Source: Channa striata
Lineage: Eukaryota; Chordata; Actinopteri; Anabantiformes; Channidae
Assembly (NCBI GenBank): GCA_033026295.1
Contig: CM065168.1
Location: 27,268,306-27,332,305, forward strand
Length of the DNA stretch: 64,000 bases
Reading direction: 5' to 3'
Under the pieces are notes generated by a model. The model was not told the origin of the DNA and ran no database searches. It was given only the letters and a program-made list of their open reading frames with translations. Within the stretch, counting starts at the first letter, position 1, and each line of letters opens with the position of its first letter. The position numbers and the translations under genes are program-made. This document shows positions 47,799 to 58,959 of the stretch, piece by piece.

Positions 47799-47880
47799 CA
47801 GTGGCAAGAAAAGGTAACAGCACTATTTGCAGTTTCCACATTTGCTGCATAAATTGATCAATAAATGTAATATGATTTTC
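47799..47880 (+). repeat. Left terminal inverted repeat of Tc1-type relic
   Basis: Begins CAGTGGCAAGAAAAGG and pairs with 48859-48933 with substitutions and small gaps. The best-kept block is TGCATAAATTG. Confidence 0.8.
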
Positions 47881-48239
47881 AACACAAATTTCACCAAACA
47901 CAATATTTCTCAGCTGGTTAAACAGGTAGGATGTTTTCATGTCTCTCAGCCATTAACGGTACTGATGAAGTAATACTATACTGCTGATGTTGACCTCACC
48001 CTGTTAGCGTAGTTGTATGTTTAGGCAAAGTTGTTCTTTGGTGCCAAACGGTGCCACTCCTGGAACAGCGATGGGAAAGACACCAAAAGATGCTTTTGAA
48101 TGCATCATTATTTAATGCTGTGGGGTGAATAATTTCATCCTACAGCAACAAGATCAAGATGCTGATGTGAGCTGTCCTGCAAAAGGAAATCTTATTAGAT
48201 CAACTATCAAGAGATGGTGATGCTCACACACAACTATAC

Positions 48240-48790
48240 TGGAAAAAGATGAGACAAAACAAAGGTAGAACTGTTGCATTACATATCCTGGAAAAGCAAA
48301 TGTACCAATATGAAATCATCATCTGAAAAATAAAGTACAACGAGGGAAGCTTGGGCCATTGTGGATGGGAAAGCGAATTCAAAGTCTCCTACAGGATAAT
48401 GTCAGAGTTTCTGTCAACCTCTGAAGATGCTGGAAGATGCAGCAGGACCATAAACCGTGGAGCAGATGCGCAGTAGAATTACTTCAGAGACAAAATCAAC
48501 CTTTTGGTTGATTGATAAAAACCTGATTTGGTTTGGCATTTGGATTTGGTTAGAACTCAGATCTCAAGCTGACAGAGATACAGTGGAAAGCCCTCAAGAG
48601 AGCTGTTCACACCAGATGTCCTAAGAATATGGCTCAGCTGAAGCCTTTTCTGAGGAGGAATGGTTCAAATTCCCCCCTGATCATTGTAGAGTTGAACCAC
48701 AGTTACAGGAAGTGCTTGCTTGAAATGGTTTCACCAGTTATTAAAAAATTATTGCCGTTACTTTTTCCATCATTTTGTATGTTTAATGGG
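48240..48790 (+). pseudogene. Tc1-type transposase remnant
   Basis: Around 48247 the bases encode DETK and then, after a frameshift, KVEL, the block holding the second catalytic aspartate ('WTDETKVELFG' in the family). Around 48430-48500 decayed codons match the 'KHRSRSTTEWLQKNKI' region. At 48592-48655 LKRAVHTRCPKNMAQLKPF matches the C-terminal 'LKRAVHTRHPKNIAELKRF', and HSYRKCLLEMVSPVI near 48703-48745 matches 'RNYRKYLVEVI'. The frame 48629-48814 is the tail of this gene. Stops and frameshifts abound and most of the DNA-binding half is gone. The gene is dead. Confidence 0.78.
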
Positions 48791-48858
48791 TGTGTTCAAC
48801 AAAGACATGAATGATCATGACTGTGTTTTATCAGCTTGTTGATATTTGTGGCTTTGGT

Positions 48859-48933
48859 GAAGATCAGATCACATTTCATGACCAATTTATGCAGAAGACC
48901 CGGAAATTGCAAACAGTGTTATTACTCAAACTG
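48859..48933 (-). repeat. Right terminal inverted repeat of Tc1-type relic
   Basis: Reads GAAGATCAGATCACATTTCA, then GACCAATTTATGCAG, to the outer CTG at 48933. It is followed by TG instead of the expected TA. Confidence 0.8.
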
Positions 48934-50543
48934 TGAGTCCTCTCTCTGCACCTCAATGCTGAAATTAATTAGATAATGACTAAAAGCAGAAAAAAATGGG
49001 TCTGTTGTTAAGAATGCTAAATAAATAATAGTGCAGGCTGTTACAGTCCCAAACGTTCCAGCCATAAAGAGTCAGAGGCAGACAGCCCTGTAGGGTTATA
49101 TAAGTCCTCTGTACGCAATAATCTATTATTCTGTGGTATTTTGACGTGACAGATCACATACAAGCTGATTTAGTGTTTCAAAAAAATGCCAAAGGAACTG
49201 AAAAGGCAAATTTGATCAAAGCTGATCATATGTTAAAAATGATATTTTATTTTATCACAATTAGAGGTGTCTGGGAAGCATTTTCTCCGAGATATCTCCA
49301 CTTTCATCTGCTCTCTCACAGAAATCACACAAATAGATGATAAAAAGCTCATTAACGGCTGTCTGCGGTGAAATGAGCTCCAGCACCCTCACCATTTGCT
49401 ACACTACATGTCACTCAGCCATAATTGGAAAATTCAGCACAAAAAAAGACATGATCTGACAACATGCCAGCGTGAGATGTTTCACTTTTCTCACTCTCGC
49501 TTGCCGGCGCCTTCTTCTCTACCTCTATCTATATTTAGACCCAGGAGATGAGCAGGAAAAAGGTTTGCAGTAGGAAAAGCATTTGCTAGAAACACAATTG
49601 GAAAAAAAAAAAACACGGAACTGCAAGCGTGGTTGGATATAACTCAGCAAGAGAAGCATTTTATGTCCTTCTTTTCATTTCTCCCATTCTTGATGTTGCC
49701 TGGGCCATTTAGGATCAAGGGTCATTGTGTGGAAATGTGCATGTACATTAGCAGTGGTGAAAATCCAAGCGGCCAACTGATCCAGCTGGGACTGTGCGAG
49801 TAAAAATATACAGTATAAATAGTATATGAGAGCTTCAGACCTGTGGGATTGTTCACTCACACACTGAATTCCTTTGTGAAATGTCACTGTCTTTTAAAAT
49901 CAAACCCTTTTCCATCTTTCTGTTGTGAAAGTGGAGCCGGCTCATGATATTTTTCTGCTTTATACTGTACATTGCACATGGAAATGTTACGAGATGCATG
50001 GTGCCGTTTTTACTGTGTATTTTTTTGGGGGGGAAATTACATCGGGGGTTTAGTTTCCCAATATGACACAAACGCCTGTGACACTAAAAGCCCTGTGCAC
50101 CTACACAGTTACAGTAGTTGAAGCCATACAGGGAGCTCTAAAAGCCAACCCCAAGCATTCGGCCTTGTTTTCCTTTCTGAGAAGTGGTTAAGAGACCGCC
50201 ACTTAAGAGACTGTGTTCTTTTGACAGCACCTTTGCTGGCTGGTTTCTCAAGTTCTTTATTTGGCAAACTCCGTTCCCCTGATTAAGTTGCTTTTCTATC
50301 TTGGAGTTAACACAGCTTGACATAGAGATCCTGCTTTGGATAAAACTGATCCTGGTTTTTCCTGCTTTGTTAGACTGCCTTCAATCCAGTTATAACTTGA
50401 TGCTGATGCCCCTCTTTGACATCAGTTTTTTTATTACATCAATGTTCTTATTATTTCATGGTTTGGGGATCTTTGTACGTATATATTAGGATTCCATACA
50501 TACATTTGTATCATTGTTTTTTACTTTGAAATGATCACAGTTT
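48934..50543. other. Unique noncoding DNA
   Basis: No gene or transposon was recognised. A12 near 49601 and a T8G7-type run at about 50021-50034 are simple sequence. The frames at 49675-49887, 49853-50071 and 50301-50489 lack recognisable character. Confidence 0.5.
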
Positions 50544-50711
50544 GTATATGCTTTGTGCTTTGTTCTAACAGAGGACATGAGGTTAGCTTGTGTCAGAGAG
50601 GAAGATGCCCAGGATAGAGTGAGGTGGAAACGGATGATTCGCTGTGGCGACCCCTGATGGGAAAAGCCGAAAGAGAAGTAGTAGTAGTAGTAGTAGTATA
50701 TGCTTTGTGCT
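50544..50711 (+). mobile_element. 5'-truncated LINE 3' end with 16-bp target duplication
   Basis: The direct repeat GTATATGCTTTGTGCT occurs at 50544-50559 and 50696-50711. Between them lie 136 bases that include GATTCGCTGTGGCGACCCCT and GATGGGAAAAGCCGAAAG, a 3' end I recognise from many teleost genomes (usually followed by GAAGAAG-type tails). The copy ends in a (GTA)n run, as expected for target-primed reverse transcription. The duplication is perfect, which points to a fairly recent insertion. No complete reading frame remains because only the last part of the element was copied. Confidence 0.85.
50677..50698. repeat. (GTA)7 microsatellite tail
   Basis: A pure trinucleotide run forms the 3' tail of the LINE fragment and overlaps the start of the right target duplication by a few bases. 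Confidence 0.92.
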
Positions 50712-51119
50712 AAAGCAGTATTATTTCAGTCATTTTTTTCTACTGCTACACTTATATGTTCAAATGTAAACTGTCTGTCTATGTTTACATCTCACTCACC
50801 ATGGAAACGTGCCCAGGTAAAACTCCCTAAACGCATTTTAACTTAAGTAAATGGGGCTTTTTTATTGTCACCAAACTGCTCACATTTTTCACTCAGTTTA
50901 AGTATATTGTTCAGAGTTTCAGTGTTAGAGCTGCAGATAACACTAGACCTAATTACTTCATGCTAATAGTTTGTTTACAAGTACTTAATAATGGATGTGT
51001 TCTGGATAGACCCAGCCTCTCTACTGCTGGCACATACATACCAATACTGGACAAAAAAGTCACTCTAATTTAGTTTTGTTAATTATCACTACTCACCTTT
51101 AATGGTAGAGGCTATAAAC
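50712..51119. other. Unique noncoding DNA
   Basis: AT-rich sequence with no recognised feature. Confidence 0.5.
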
Positions 51120-52220
51120 TGGCAAAAACTTTGAAATGACCTACATACTTTTGTATTTAATTCATTTCGTTGCTTTGTTTTTCCCTCTGTTCCTCAACTG
51201 GAGTTTAACATGTTCATCAGCACTTTCACTATTTAAGCTGCTTTATACCTTCACTTGCAATGCAGGTTTGTTTCATCCTCATCCTGTTTTTTGCAGTTTG
51301 TCTCTGTTTTCACTCCAGGTTCATGCTTCTAGTTCTCTGTTAATCAAGATAATTTACTTCCCAGTCCCCATGTTCTGCTGTAAATGTCATGCACTTGAAT
51401 CTGTCGTCTCTTGAAATGTCTTACTTACAGTAATTGACTGTTTCGTGCTGAGTTACCCAACCTGTAGAAGTTGCAAGTGTTATAAGTTAGTTGCCTTTTG
51501 TCCTGTTTTAGTTTATCACTGCCCTTCACTTGCATATAGGCATTCATTTTTCTGTTTGTGTATCCCTGCAGTATTCCTCCCTTCCTCTACTGGTTACCGG
51601 TGCTCTCACCCTTTGCCTTTCATCGTCGTAATCATTAGCCCTGCATGTTGTAATTAAGGCCTTGCATTTAGTTTTGGGGTTACTAGTGTGTCTTGGTTTG
51701 TTTCGGTGCAACTCCCTTATCTTGTTTGGCCTTTCCTGATCTCCAGCCCGATACTGTTTCTTGAGTCTGTTAATAATTTCGGTAGTTCAGGTTTTTGTTT
51801 TAGCCTAAGTCTCTAACATGTCTTTGAGTTAATGCTGTTATGTGAGTTACTATTATTAAACCTTTTTAGAGAGTTTTGTTATAGCTCAGGTCTCTGTGCT
51901 GAGTATTATAGTTTCAGTAGATCAGGATTTTGTTATAGTCTTAAGTCTCTCCCTTGAAGTTAATATTGTTATTCCCTCAAGCGTCAGTGCTGAGTATTTT
52001 AGTATCAGTTGTACCTGTGTTAATTAATAACTGTATCAGTAGTTCATGTGTTGATAAACATTTTCCACTCTTGGCCCATCTCAGTTTCTGCTCTAGTTAC
52101 AGTAAGTAGTTATGGTAACCATTACAGCAAGAGCGTGTAGCTACTCACGCTAACCTGTTTTCTTGTTGGTTTGTTTTTTTCTATCTTGGCCTGATCTCTA
52201 GCTGTAATTTAAATTAAACC
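51120..52220 (+). repeat. T-rich strand-asymmetric region with degenerate reiterations
   Basis: The plus strand is rich in T and poor in A for about 1.1 kb. Inside, a word close to TTTTGTTATAG...AAGTCTCT recurs at 51793, 51873 and 51928. GTGCTGAGTATT recurs at 51897 and 51987, and GTTAATRYTGTTAT recurs at about 51829 and 51959. This is the texture of the T-rich untranslated parts of fish retroelements, or of an old decayed minisatellite. Pyrimidine skew explains the open frames at 51136-51414 and 51445-51657, which have no domains. Confidence 0.5.
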
Positions 52221-52449
52221 TTATCAATGGTCAAATCACATATGCATGCTAAACTTCTTTTTCAGCAATAACTGCCTGACAAGTCTGGAATTCTACTGAT
52301 CCTTTTTTAGGAGAAATTCAAGTGTGGATGCTCTTAAATTGATTGTGTATTCCCTCCCAAATGTTAAAAAATATGAAACATGCTAAAATAATAATCAATG
52401 GCTAGTGTCTTGTAATTTTAATTAATTGTAAACAGGAACAAAAATTGGC

Positions 52450-53115
52450 TGAACAAAAACAAGATGGTCAAGTGCACATCCTCACCACTTCCTCCTTGAA
52501 AAACAGTAGCCTTACTGCTGCTGAATTGGCTGCATTGTTGATTAAATCCAGTGTGCACAGACACTGTGAATAGGTGACTCAGGTCAGTTCCCTTGGAAAA
52601 AAAAATAAAAAAGAAAGAAAACCTAAGAAAATCTTGCAGTGGGCCAAGATTCCCAACTAGCAGTCTATGGAGGACTGGAACAAAGTATTGTAGACTAATG
52701 AGTCTAAATATGAGGTGTTTTGATCCAAGTAAAAACATTTGTCAGATATAGAGCTCTGCAGATGTAGAGAAAAACTGCATAGCAGCTCCCCCATCAGTGT
52801 ATGAATGTGTATGGGTAGATGAGAAGCAGTGTAAAGCGCTTTGAGTACCAACAGGTAGAAAAGCGCAGTACAGGTTCAGATCGTTTTGAACACTCACCAG
52901 GTTTGAACCCATGGGAGCCACACCAAGGGCCACTACCCAACCAGTACAACAGACATTACATTTGAGAAGCTCTGCTGAAGGACCATGAGTAAATCACACT
53001 TTAATATCTGCAAAAACTGAGGAGTAGAATCACACAGATGGTTTCAGGCAGTTATTGCTACAAAGGGCAGTTGTTTTTTGATGAAAGTACATTTACCATG
53101 CAAATTTGATTTGAC
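52450..53115 (+). pseudogene. Tc1-type transposase remnant, interrupted
   Basis: Three broken pieces occur in family order. At 52458-52560 SLKNSSLTAAELAALLIKSS matches the second helix-turn-helix ('LKN.SLTA.ELA.EFN.SS'). At 52625-52735 LQWAKIPN, then SMEDWNKVL and TNESKYEVF, match '..WAK.HK.WS.EDW.KVLWTDESKFEVFG'; here the catalytic D of TDES is N. At 53040-53090 the codons for AVIATKG...FFDES match the C-terminal 'QAVIAAKGGYFDES'. The central catalytic section is missing and a 208-bp insertion separates pieces two and three. The element is dead. The 106-codon minus frame at 52418-52738 is its antisense shadow. Confidence 0.75.
52760..52967 (+). mobile_element. hAT-like nonautonomous insertion (208 bp) inside the Tc1 relic
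   Basis: The octamer AGCTCTGC flanks this segment on both sides (52752-52759 and 52968-52975), the length of target duplication made by hAT transposases. The interior holds the teleost module CCCCCATCAGTGTATGAATG, GAAGCAGTGTAAAGCGCTTT and GGTAGAAAAGCGC, related to the fragment at 34992-35095. The ends do not show an obvious strong inverted repeat, so the boundaries, though marked by the duplication, are only moderately secure. Confidence 0.6.
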
Positions 53116-53140
53116 CATTATTCTCTGCTCAGATATGAAA

Positions 53141-53154
53141 ATATATATATATAT
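53141..53154. repeat. (AT)7 microsatellite
   Basis: A short pure AT array in an A/T-rich context, just right of the Tc1-type relic. Confidence 0.9.
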
Positions 53155-55540
53155 TGTGTTTTGTGTTCAATTTACAACCATTCTATTGAATAAAACCAAC
53201 AAAAGATAATAGAAACATAAAATGTGTAGGTGTTGCCAGTTTGTGTTGATAACCCTCTCTCTCCAGAATATACTGTACCTTACTATAGAAAGACATCCAT
53301 GCAGCCAGAGAATGAACTTGATCCATCAGTGTTATTATTAATATTATTTCTTCTTGTAGAAAACAACAATCTTGGCTTTTACAGTCTTCTGTCATCCTTG
53401 AATGCAGGGACCAACTTATTCACAAAATTGCTTGGCACTTATAGTGTAGGCTTCAAAAACAAGCAGTGGTTTTTAGCAACAAAAGCAGTCATCAGGCAGA
53501 CTGGCTTTTATATAGATGAATAAGAAAATGCATGTTGTTTGTGCTACACAGCCACATGTGTTTGAATAATCCACATTCACAATCAATCAAGGCCACATTG
53601 TGTTTTTCTAATACAAAAACAGACCCAGTGAATAAAGATTAGAGAAGTGGAGTTTGATTATTGATTGGCATGTGCACAAAATGTCGCCAAATCCAGAAAA
53701 TCCTAGCACTCATTAGGGGTCATTTTGCGACATACATTGTCCAAAGGAGGAACGTGAATCCTGAGTGCAATTTGAGAGGATTTCTTGCAAATCACACGTT
53801 CACTGGTGTAAAAGGATCCTCTGAATGGTTCCTTGTGGAGGTGTGTGTATGTGTGTGTCACGACTGCTGCTCCCTGGACACCAGCTAATGTGTTGTCAGT
53901 GGGCTTTTTAAAGACAGGATCACTTTCCTGTGCCCTTCAACAACCACTCAGATGTGTGACCTTCACCAATACAGGTTCCGACTATCCTTTCAAATTCATT
54001 CAGCTGCTAGGTAGGATGACACGTGTCTCTGTGCTGCTGCGCTGTTATCACTGCAATTTGTCCTCAAAGGGATAGTAGAATGAGGAAAATCCTCAAAGAC
54101 TTTCTTAACCTCGTAAGACCTACATAAGTGTAATTTAAGGTTGGTGTTTGGCTTAAGCACAAGATTAGAAGTAGAATAAATGTAGGTTTTTATACAGTAT
54201 GTTAATAAGGGTCAGGACCAAGACGTTTGTATTCTTCAGGTCTCTGAACTCCTCTAAATTCAATGTTATACCTTGTAATTACTGAAAGCAGAGCCACTAC
54301 ATAAAGAAGCAAACTCCATGAATGAAATCCGTTTGGCTTCTGCTGTAAACTTTTGTTTCTTCATCTCACATGAAATTCATCAGCTGTCATGGATGTTTAC
54401 ATTTCAAATGTCGACGTTCACATACGGGCAAGTCTGGAGCGGTATATTTAAAACTGTATGAGCTGATCTAGGGAAGATGAGAGCGACATGAACACGTTTG
54501 TTAACACCATCAGCTGTAGCAAGGAGGATATTTCGTCATGGTAACAGTACAGGACACAATAGAGCTGTTTTGATGTAGCTCTATGCTAAACCAACAACTC
54601 AGTATTGACCAGTTCCCTGCTGTGTAATTTAGCTATGCAGATACTTTTTATGTTTATGCTGTCAACCATCCAGCTCAGACAATTTGGAAGAGAATGGAAA
54701 ATAAGAAGTATCTAGAGTAGGACATGAGGATTTGAAGCAGAAAAACACTTTTTGCTTTTTGTGTATATATGATTTAAAGGAACATACGTTTGTTACTGAC
54801 ACTGCTAAGTTTGTTTTACACTTCTAATCTCAGACAGCAGAACCATAGAGTCGGAAGTTTTTTAGTTAGTTAACATTTTCACAAATGAAAAGTAGCTACG
54901 TGAGACAGTAATCATTCCAAGAATTCGCAATGTAGTGGTAACAACAATTATTTCAACCAATTCTTAGTAAACTCTGTGCAACATTGCAATTAAAAACATA
55001 ATAAAAACACTGCAATAAAAACACTTTTGCATTTAAGTCCACAGCAATTGCAAAAAGAGTCTTGCATGGACTGAATAATTGTGGTCAAATTATCAGAAGA
55101 ACACAAAAATGTAATAACATGAGACCCATTATTTTGGGAAAGAAACACTGCAATTACCGATGCTGTAGAAGCACCAGTGAAAATTGACATCAGAAAGTCC
55201 AGTTGCCTAAATCCCAGGGAAATTAAATCCCAAAGTGTTTGAGAAAGTATCTCTTTTTGTATGTTGGCTGAAGTGACAGTTTAAAAAGTCGTGATGTGTG
55301 CGTGTAGTGAGTGTGTGTGAGCATGTGAAGTGCACATCGGTACACTCCCATGCGTGTGTGACTGCCTCCTGCTGACTGTGGCCTCGGGGACAGAGCATGG
55401 GAATGTGTCCACCTGGTGTGTGCCGAGCAGTCAGAGTCAGTTAAAAGCAGTGAGCTTTCAAGGTCAACCTCTATCAAAGGCCGAAACCAATCAGGCCTGA
55501 CACGACCCTGCCATTGCCACATGGCCAGGCGCTGGTACCG
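53155..55540. other. Unique noncoding DNA
   Basis: No gene could be supported. The frames 53230-53523 and 53833-54075 are short and without recognisable domains. CT/GT-type simple sequence is sparse. The stretch at about 55290-55520 has scattered GTGTG words. Confidence 0.5.
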
Positions 55541-55860
55541 CGGCCAAACGCTCTCTCTTTCTTCACTTCCTCCTCCATCTTCCTGACTCTCTCGTCCCCT
55601 TCCCCTCCCCTACGCCCACGGAAGCGCTGCTTCTGCCAAAAACCTGCTGCCCTCAGCACTGGTGGAGGCATGTCTCTCATTCTGTCTCTCACAGTAACAT
55701 ACACACTTGCTTACTCACTGGTTTGCTCATGCACAGACACGCGTGGACACAAACACACAAATCCAGTCGCACATATTTCTCCGCTCTAAGGTTACCCCCT
55801 GCATCCTCTGTCTTGTTTTCCTTTGCTCATCTGTCTCTCTGTGTCTCTCTGTGACCTCTA
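55541..55860. other. Pyrimidine-rich, CpG-containing noncoding DNA
   Basis: The plus strand is rich in C and T (CTCTCTCTTTCTTCACTTCC and similar), with a few CpGs near 55535-55630. The overlapping frames (55514-55789 plus, 55474-55704 minus and others) are compositional. No promoter elements were identified. Confidence 0.45.
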
Positions 55861-56200
55861 CGCCCCTCACATCCCCACCATCGCGAGCTGGAGCGGCCCA
55901 CCATGTTGTCCATGGGCTTATTGTTTTTGACAGCTGAGTAGAAACACACGGCCTTTGATTAAGTGCGCACAATGCAAGCCCCACACAGCAGTTGAGAGTC
56001 TTTTTTCTTTATTATAACTATGCGCTCTGAATCTGAAACGGCATTACAACAAATCATTACTGATGCTGGGAGGTCCCAGTGTACCTTGGCGTGTCCTCAT
56101 TACCACATTAGCTACTTCGCTTTGGCAATAATTAGATTTTTAGGTAATGGGAAATTGCCACAATTTGACTTTGGCAGACTTTTCATTACTTGCCTTGTGT
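55861..56200. promoter_or_regulatory. Candidate conserved noncoding block
   Basis: Repeat-free sequence with an enhancer-like texture: GGCCTTTGATTAAGTGCG (TCF/LEF-like CTTTGAT), then TTGGCAATAATTAGATTTTT and GGTAATGGGAAATTGCCA. Two half-sites TTGGCA and TGCCA(A) recall NFI sites, and AATTAG/TAAT are homeobox-type cores. This is a texture-based inference only. Confidence 0.25.
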
Positions 56201-58959
56201 AAGCTTAAAAGGACTGACTGTTCACGTTGCTTCAGTCAGCTACATATCCATGAGTAAGAGCTCCAATATACTCAACTGGTGTTTCACACTGCGACTGCAG
56301 GCTCGCCTGCCTGCTCCACAGCGTGGAGTTTCGTGAAGAAGACGATGCAGTGAATAAATGCCTCAGCCTATCAAACTGCCATTTTCTGCTACTGCTGTCT
56401 GAAGTGGTGTCATGGTGGCAGCAGGCTAAGCAGGATATAACCCCCAACATCTTCCAGCTCCTCCTGTGAGATCCTGTGGAGTTTCCTGCGCAGATGTGTG
56501 TAATCTTACCAGTGTTTCCGGGTCTCCCACCAGTTCAGTATGTGTGGAAGAACCTTGAATAGAAATAAATCCCAACGACAGAATCAAAAACACAAAGCAC
56601 ACTAAAATTTGCAGCTACACTAATAATAGGTAAAGCTAAAAGTCCTTTTAAACTTTCGTACTGACAATTGGAGTTTGTCTCTGGAGATGAGCTACTGGTG
56701 GAATAAAAGTGCTCTTAAACAAGGCAGCTCATCCTGTCAGGTGGGAGAAATCTATAGCTCTGTCAGTACATCAACTTTGTTGCAATTTTTTACAGAAACA
56801 AACCTGAAAAGATGATACTTGTACATTTGTTTGAGCCAAACAACAAGCCTGAATGAAGACATTAGTCTTTTGTAGCACTAGATAAAAAGGATGAATGAGG
56901 AGGTGAATATGTGCAGGTGATTTAATGGTCTCCCACATGAAGTGACCCCTTTCATTCCTCATCCATCCATCATGTTTAAAAGCAATCCATCATATAGAAA
57001 AGAGCAATAAAGTGTCAAAAGATGATTAAACTGATGTACTTTATTTAAACGATTTCAAACGCTGCATTTTGTTGTATTGTGTATTATTATTTATGGGCTA
57101 TGAGGCAGGGCCTAGCACAAGGACTATACACGAATTCTTCCATAAAGATTCTGCATGGAGTACAAAGACATTTGTAGATGATGTGGCAGCGTGTGGATGT
57201 TTACTAATGATAGGTTTCCTATGGAGAAGATTTTCTCCAGTAAAAGTGACATGTACAGCAAATATTAGTTTGTATTGTTGTAAAGATTGAGAAGATTTAT
57301 GGAAAATTAAATTTGATTGGTATCATTGTGGATAAAAACAAGCAGGTTTGATTTCACACATAAAATAATGTAAACAATAATCCTTGTTTTATTACAACCT
57401 GGTTCTTGCGATCACTATTTAACTGTTTTTTTTCACTACCTTTTCACGTGACTCACAGAAGTGTTGGTTGAAGAGTGCCCCTGTGGTAGCAGGTGTCTGC
57501 AAAAATGACACTCCAGCAGACACTAAATTTTCGTTCCTGAACGGTCACAATGCTGGATTAAAACCACCCAAATATTGCGGTTTGGGCATAAAATAATCAG
57601 AGTTATACACAGTAAAATGTTGTGGCTTGGCTTTCAATCACTGCTTTCTAAATGTGGCACAATGTGCATAGCACCACAAGTGTACAAGTATGTCTGGTTG
57701 AATATTAAGTCATGTCTGTGTTGGTGGTTTTATGCTGCTAGTACAAACAATCAATAGTTGGATTTGACACAGTACAGTCTGTTACTGTTCTCCTTACGCC
57801 TTCAAGGCCACAATCTTTCCCTGTTCCAAAAATGTTGAATCATACTTCAGCTGTATTGTTTTTGAACATAATAAATGTGGCAAAAAGAATCAAATATGTT
57901 TTCAGATAGCATTTTACTGCCATTAAGTTAAGTATCAACATTTGGCAATTTGGCAGAATGTTAATTAACACAAATGATGTGGAAGAGTTTTGTTATCTGT
58001 TCTAAACATCCATCGGAACTTTAAAGCAACGTTGTTTTTTAGAGACACTTTTTAATCTGACTAAACTGTTTGATTAAACATTTGCATTTATTCCCTCTGT
58101 GGAGCTTTTTCTAAAGTGATAATGCCATATTCTCAGCTACTATGATAACGGAAGTTATGAAAATATGCCCAGAATCTTTCCTTTGAGCAAGGTATGGTTT
58201 CTCTATACTTCTCTAGAGTTTAGCTAATCAGTTCTTTATAGTGTCCATGATCAGCATCTTATTGCAATAAGACATAATTTTCTTTCAAAGAGACATTCAT
58301 CAAACTTGGATCACAGTCGGTCCTTTGAGCCGAGGCTGAAATCAAACTTACAGGTAAACAGGAACATGCACCTGCAGCTCACATGAAAGTGAAACTAATG
58401 ACATAATATTACCATAACCAACTGCAGGCAATAGTGCAATTAGGGGGAGTAAATTAGACTGTGTGAAAACACTAACTGGAGGCTTGCACACATTGTGGCA
58501 ATCACAGCGTAATTCACAGCTTTTTCGGAGGGTTGCACATCCACCATATTGCCTCGGAGAATACATTGAGTTTGATTTCATTTGCGCCGTACAGCCAGCT
58601 TAGCACTACTTATGACTTAGGGTTTTAAACCAGTTTCTGGGCACGCTGCTATTGAGAGACTTCCCCCATCTCCCGGAAACGCAGACTTATTTAAGTGTTC
58701 ACTGTTAGATTTGTGTGTTAAATCTTCGCCTTGATGTTGTTAGACAAGAACAGCTGCTAAGAGCTCCCTAATGAATTGAGTACTGGCTTGTGATTTAGGA
58801 GATTCACTTAACCATGCTGCTGGTGTGTATGTGGGTGTGAATGTGTGCCTTCCTCATTTCATTATTTTGTGTCTGCCTACATACCACTGAGCATGTGTGC
58901 GTGTGTGTTTATTTCTCCGGTCCTCACGTGAGCTCAATAATGATAACTGATAAACAAAC
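56201..58959. other. Unique noncoding DNA
   Basis: No gene or transposon was recognised. AT content is high from 56560 to 58300. CATCCATCCATC at about 56959-56970 is a short tetranucleotide run. The frames at 57069-57290 and 58348-58581 have no recognisable features. Confidence 0.5.

Larger units (their letters stand above)
47799..48933 (+). mobile_element. Tc1/mariner-type transposon relic (1135 bp)
   Basis: The left end is CAGTGGCAAGAAAAGGTAAC preceded by TA. The right end, read in reverse, starts CAGTTTGAGTAATAAC. Inverted terminal regions of about 75-82 bases share blocks such as CTGCATAAATTGRTCA and AAATGTRATMTGATYTTC. 'CAGTGGCAAGAAAAAGTATGTGAACC' is the known terminus of a Tc1-type family abundant in fish and frogs. 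The TA on the right has become TG. The interior has a broken plus-strand transposase (separate entry). The inverted ends differ at many positions, so this copy is older than the one at 24718. Confidence 0.85.

Noticed and set aside
52880..52960. Possible tRNA-derived SINE (GGTTTGAACCCATGG)
   Set aside because: The B-box-like word is imperfect, no A box lies at the right distance, and the stretch falls within the hAT-like insertion.
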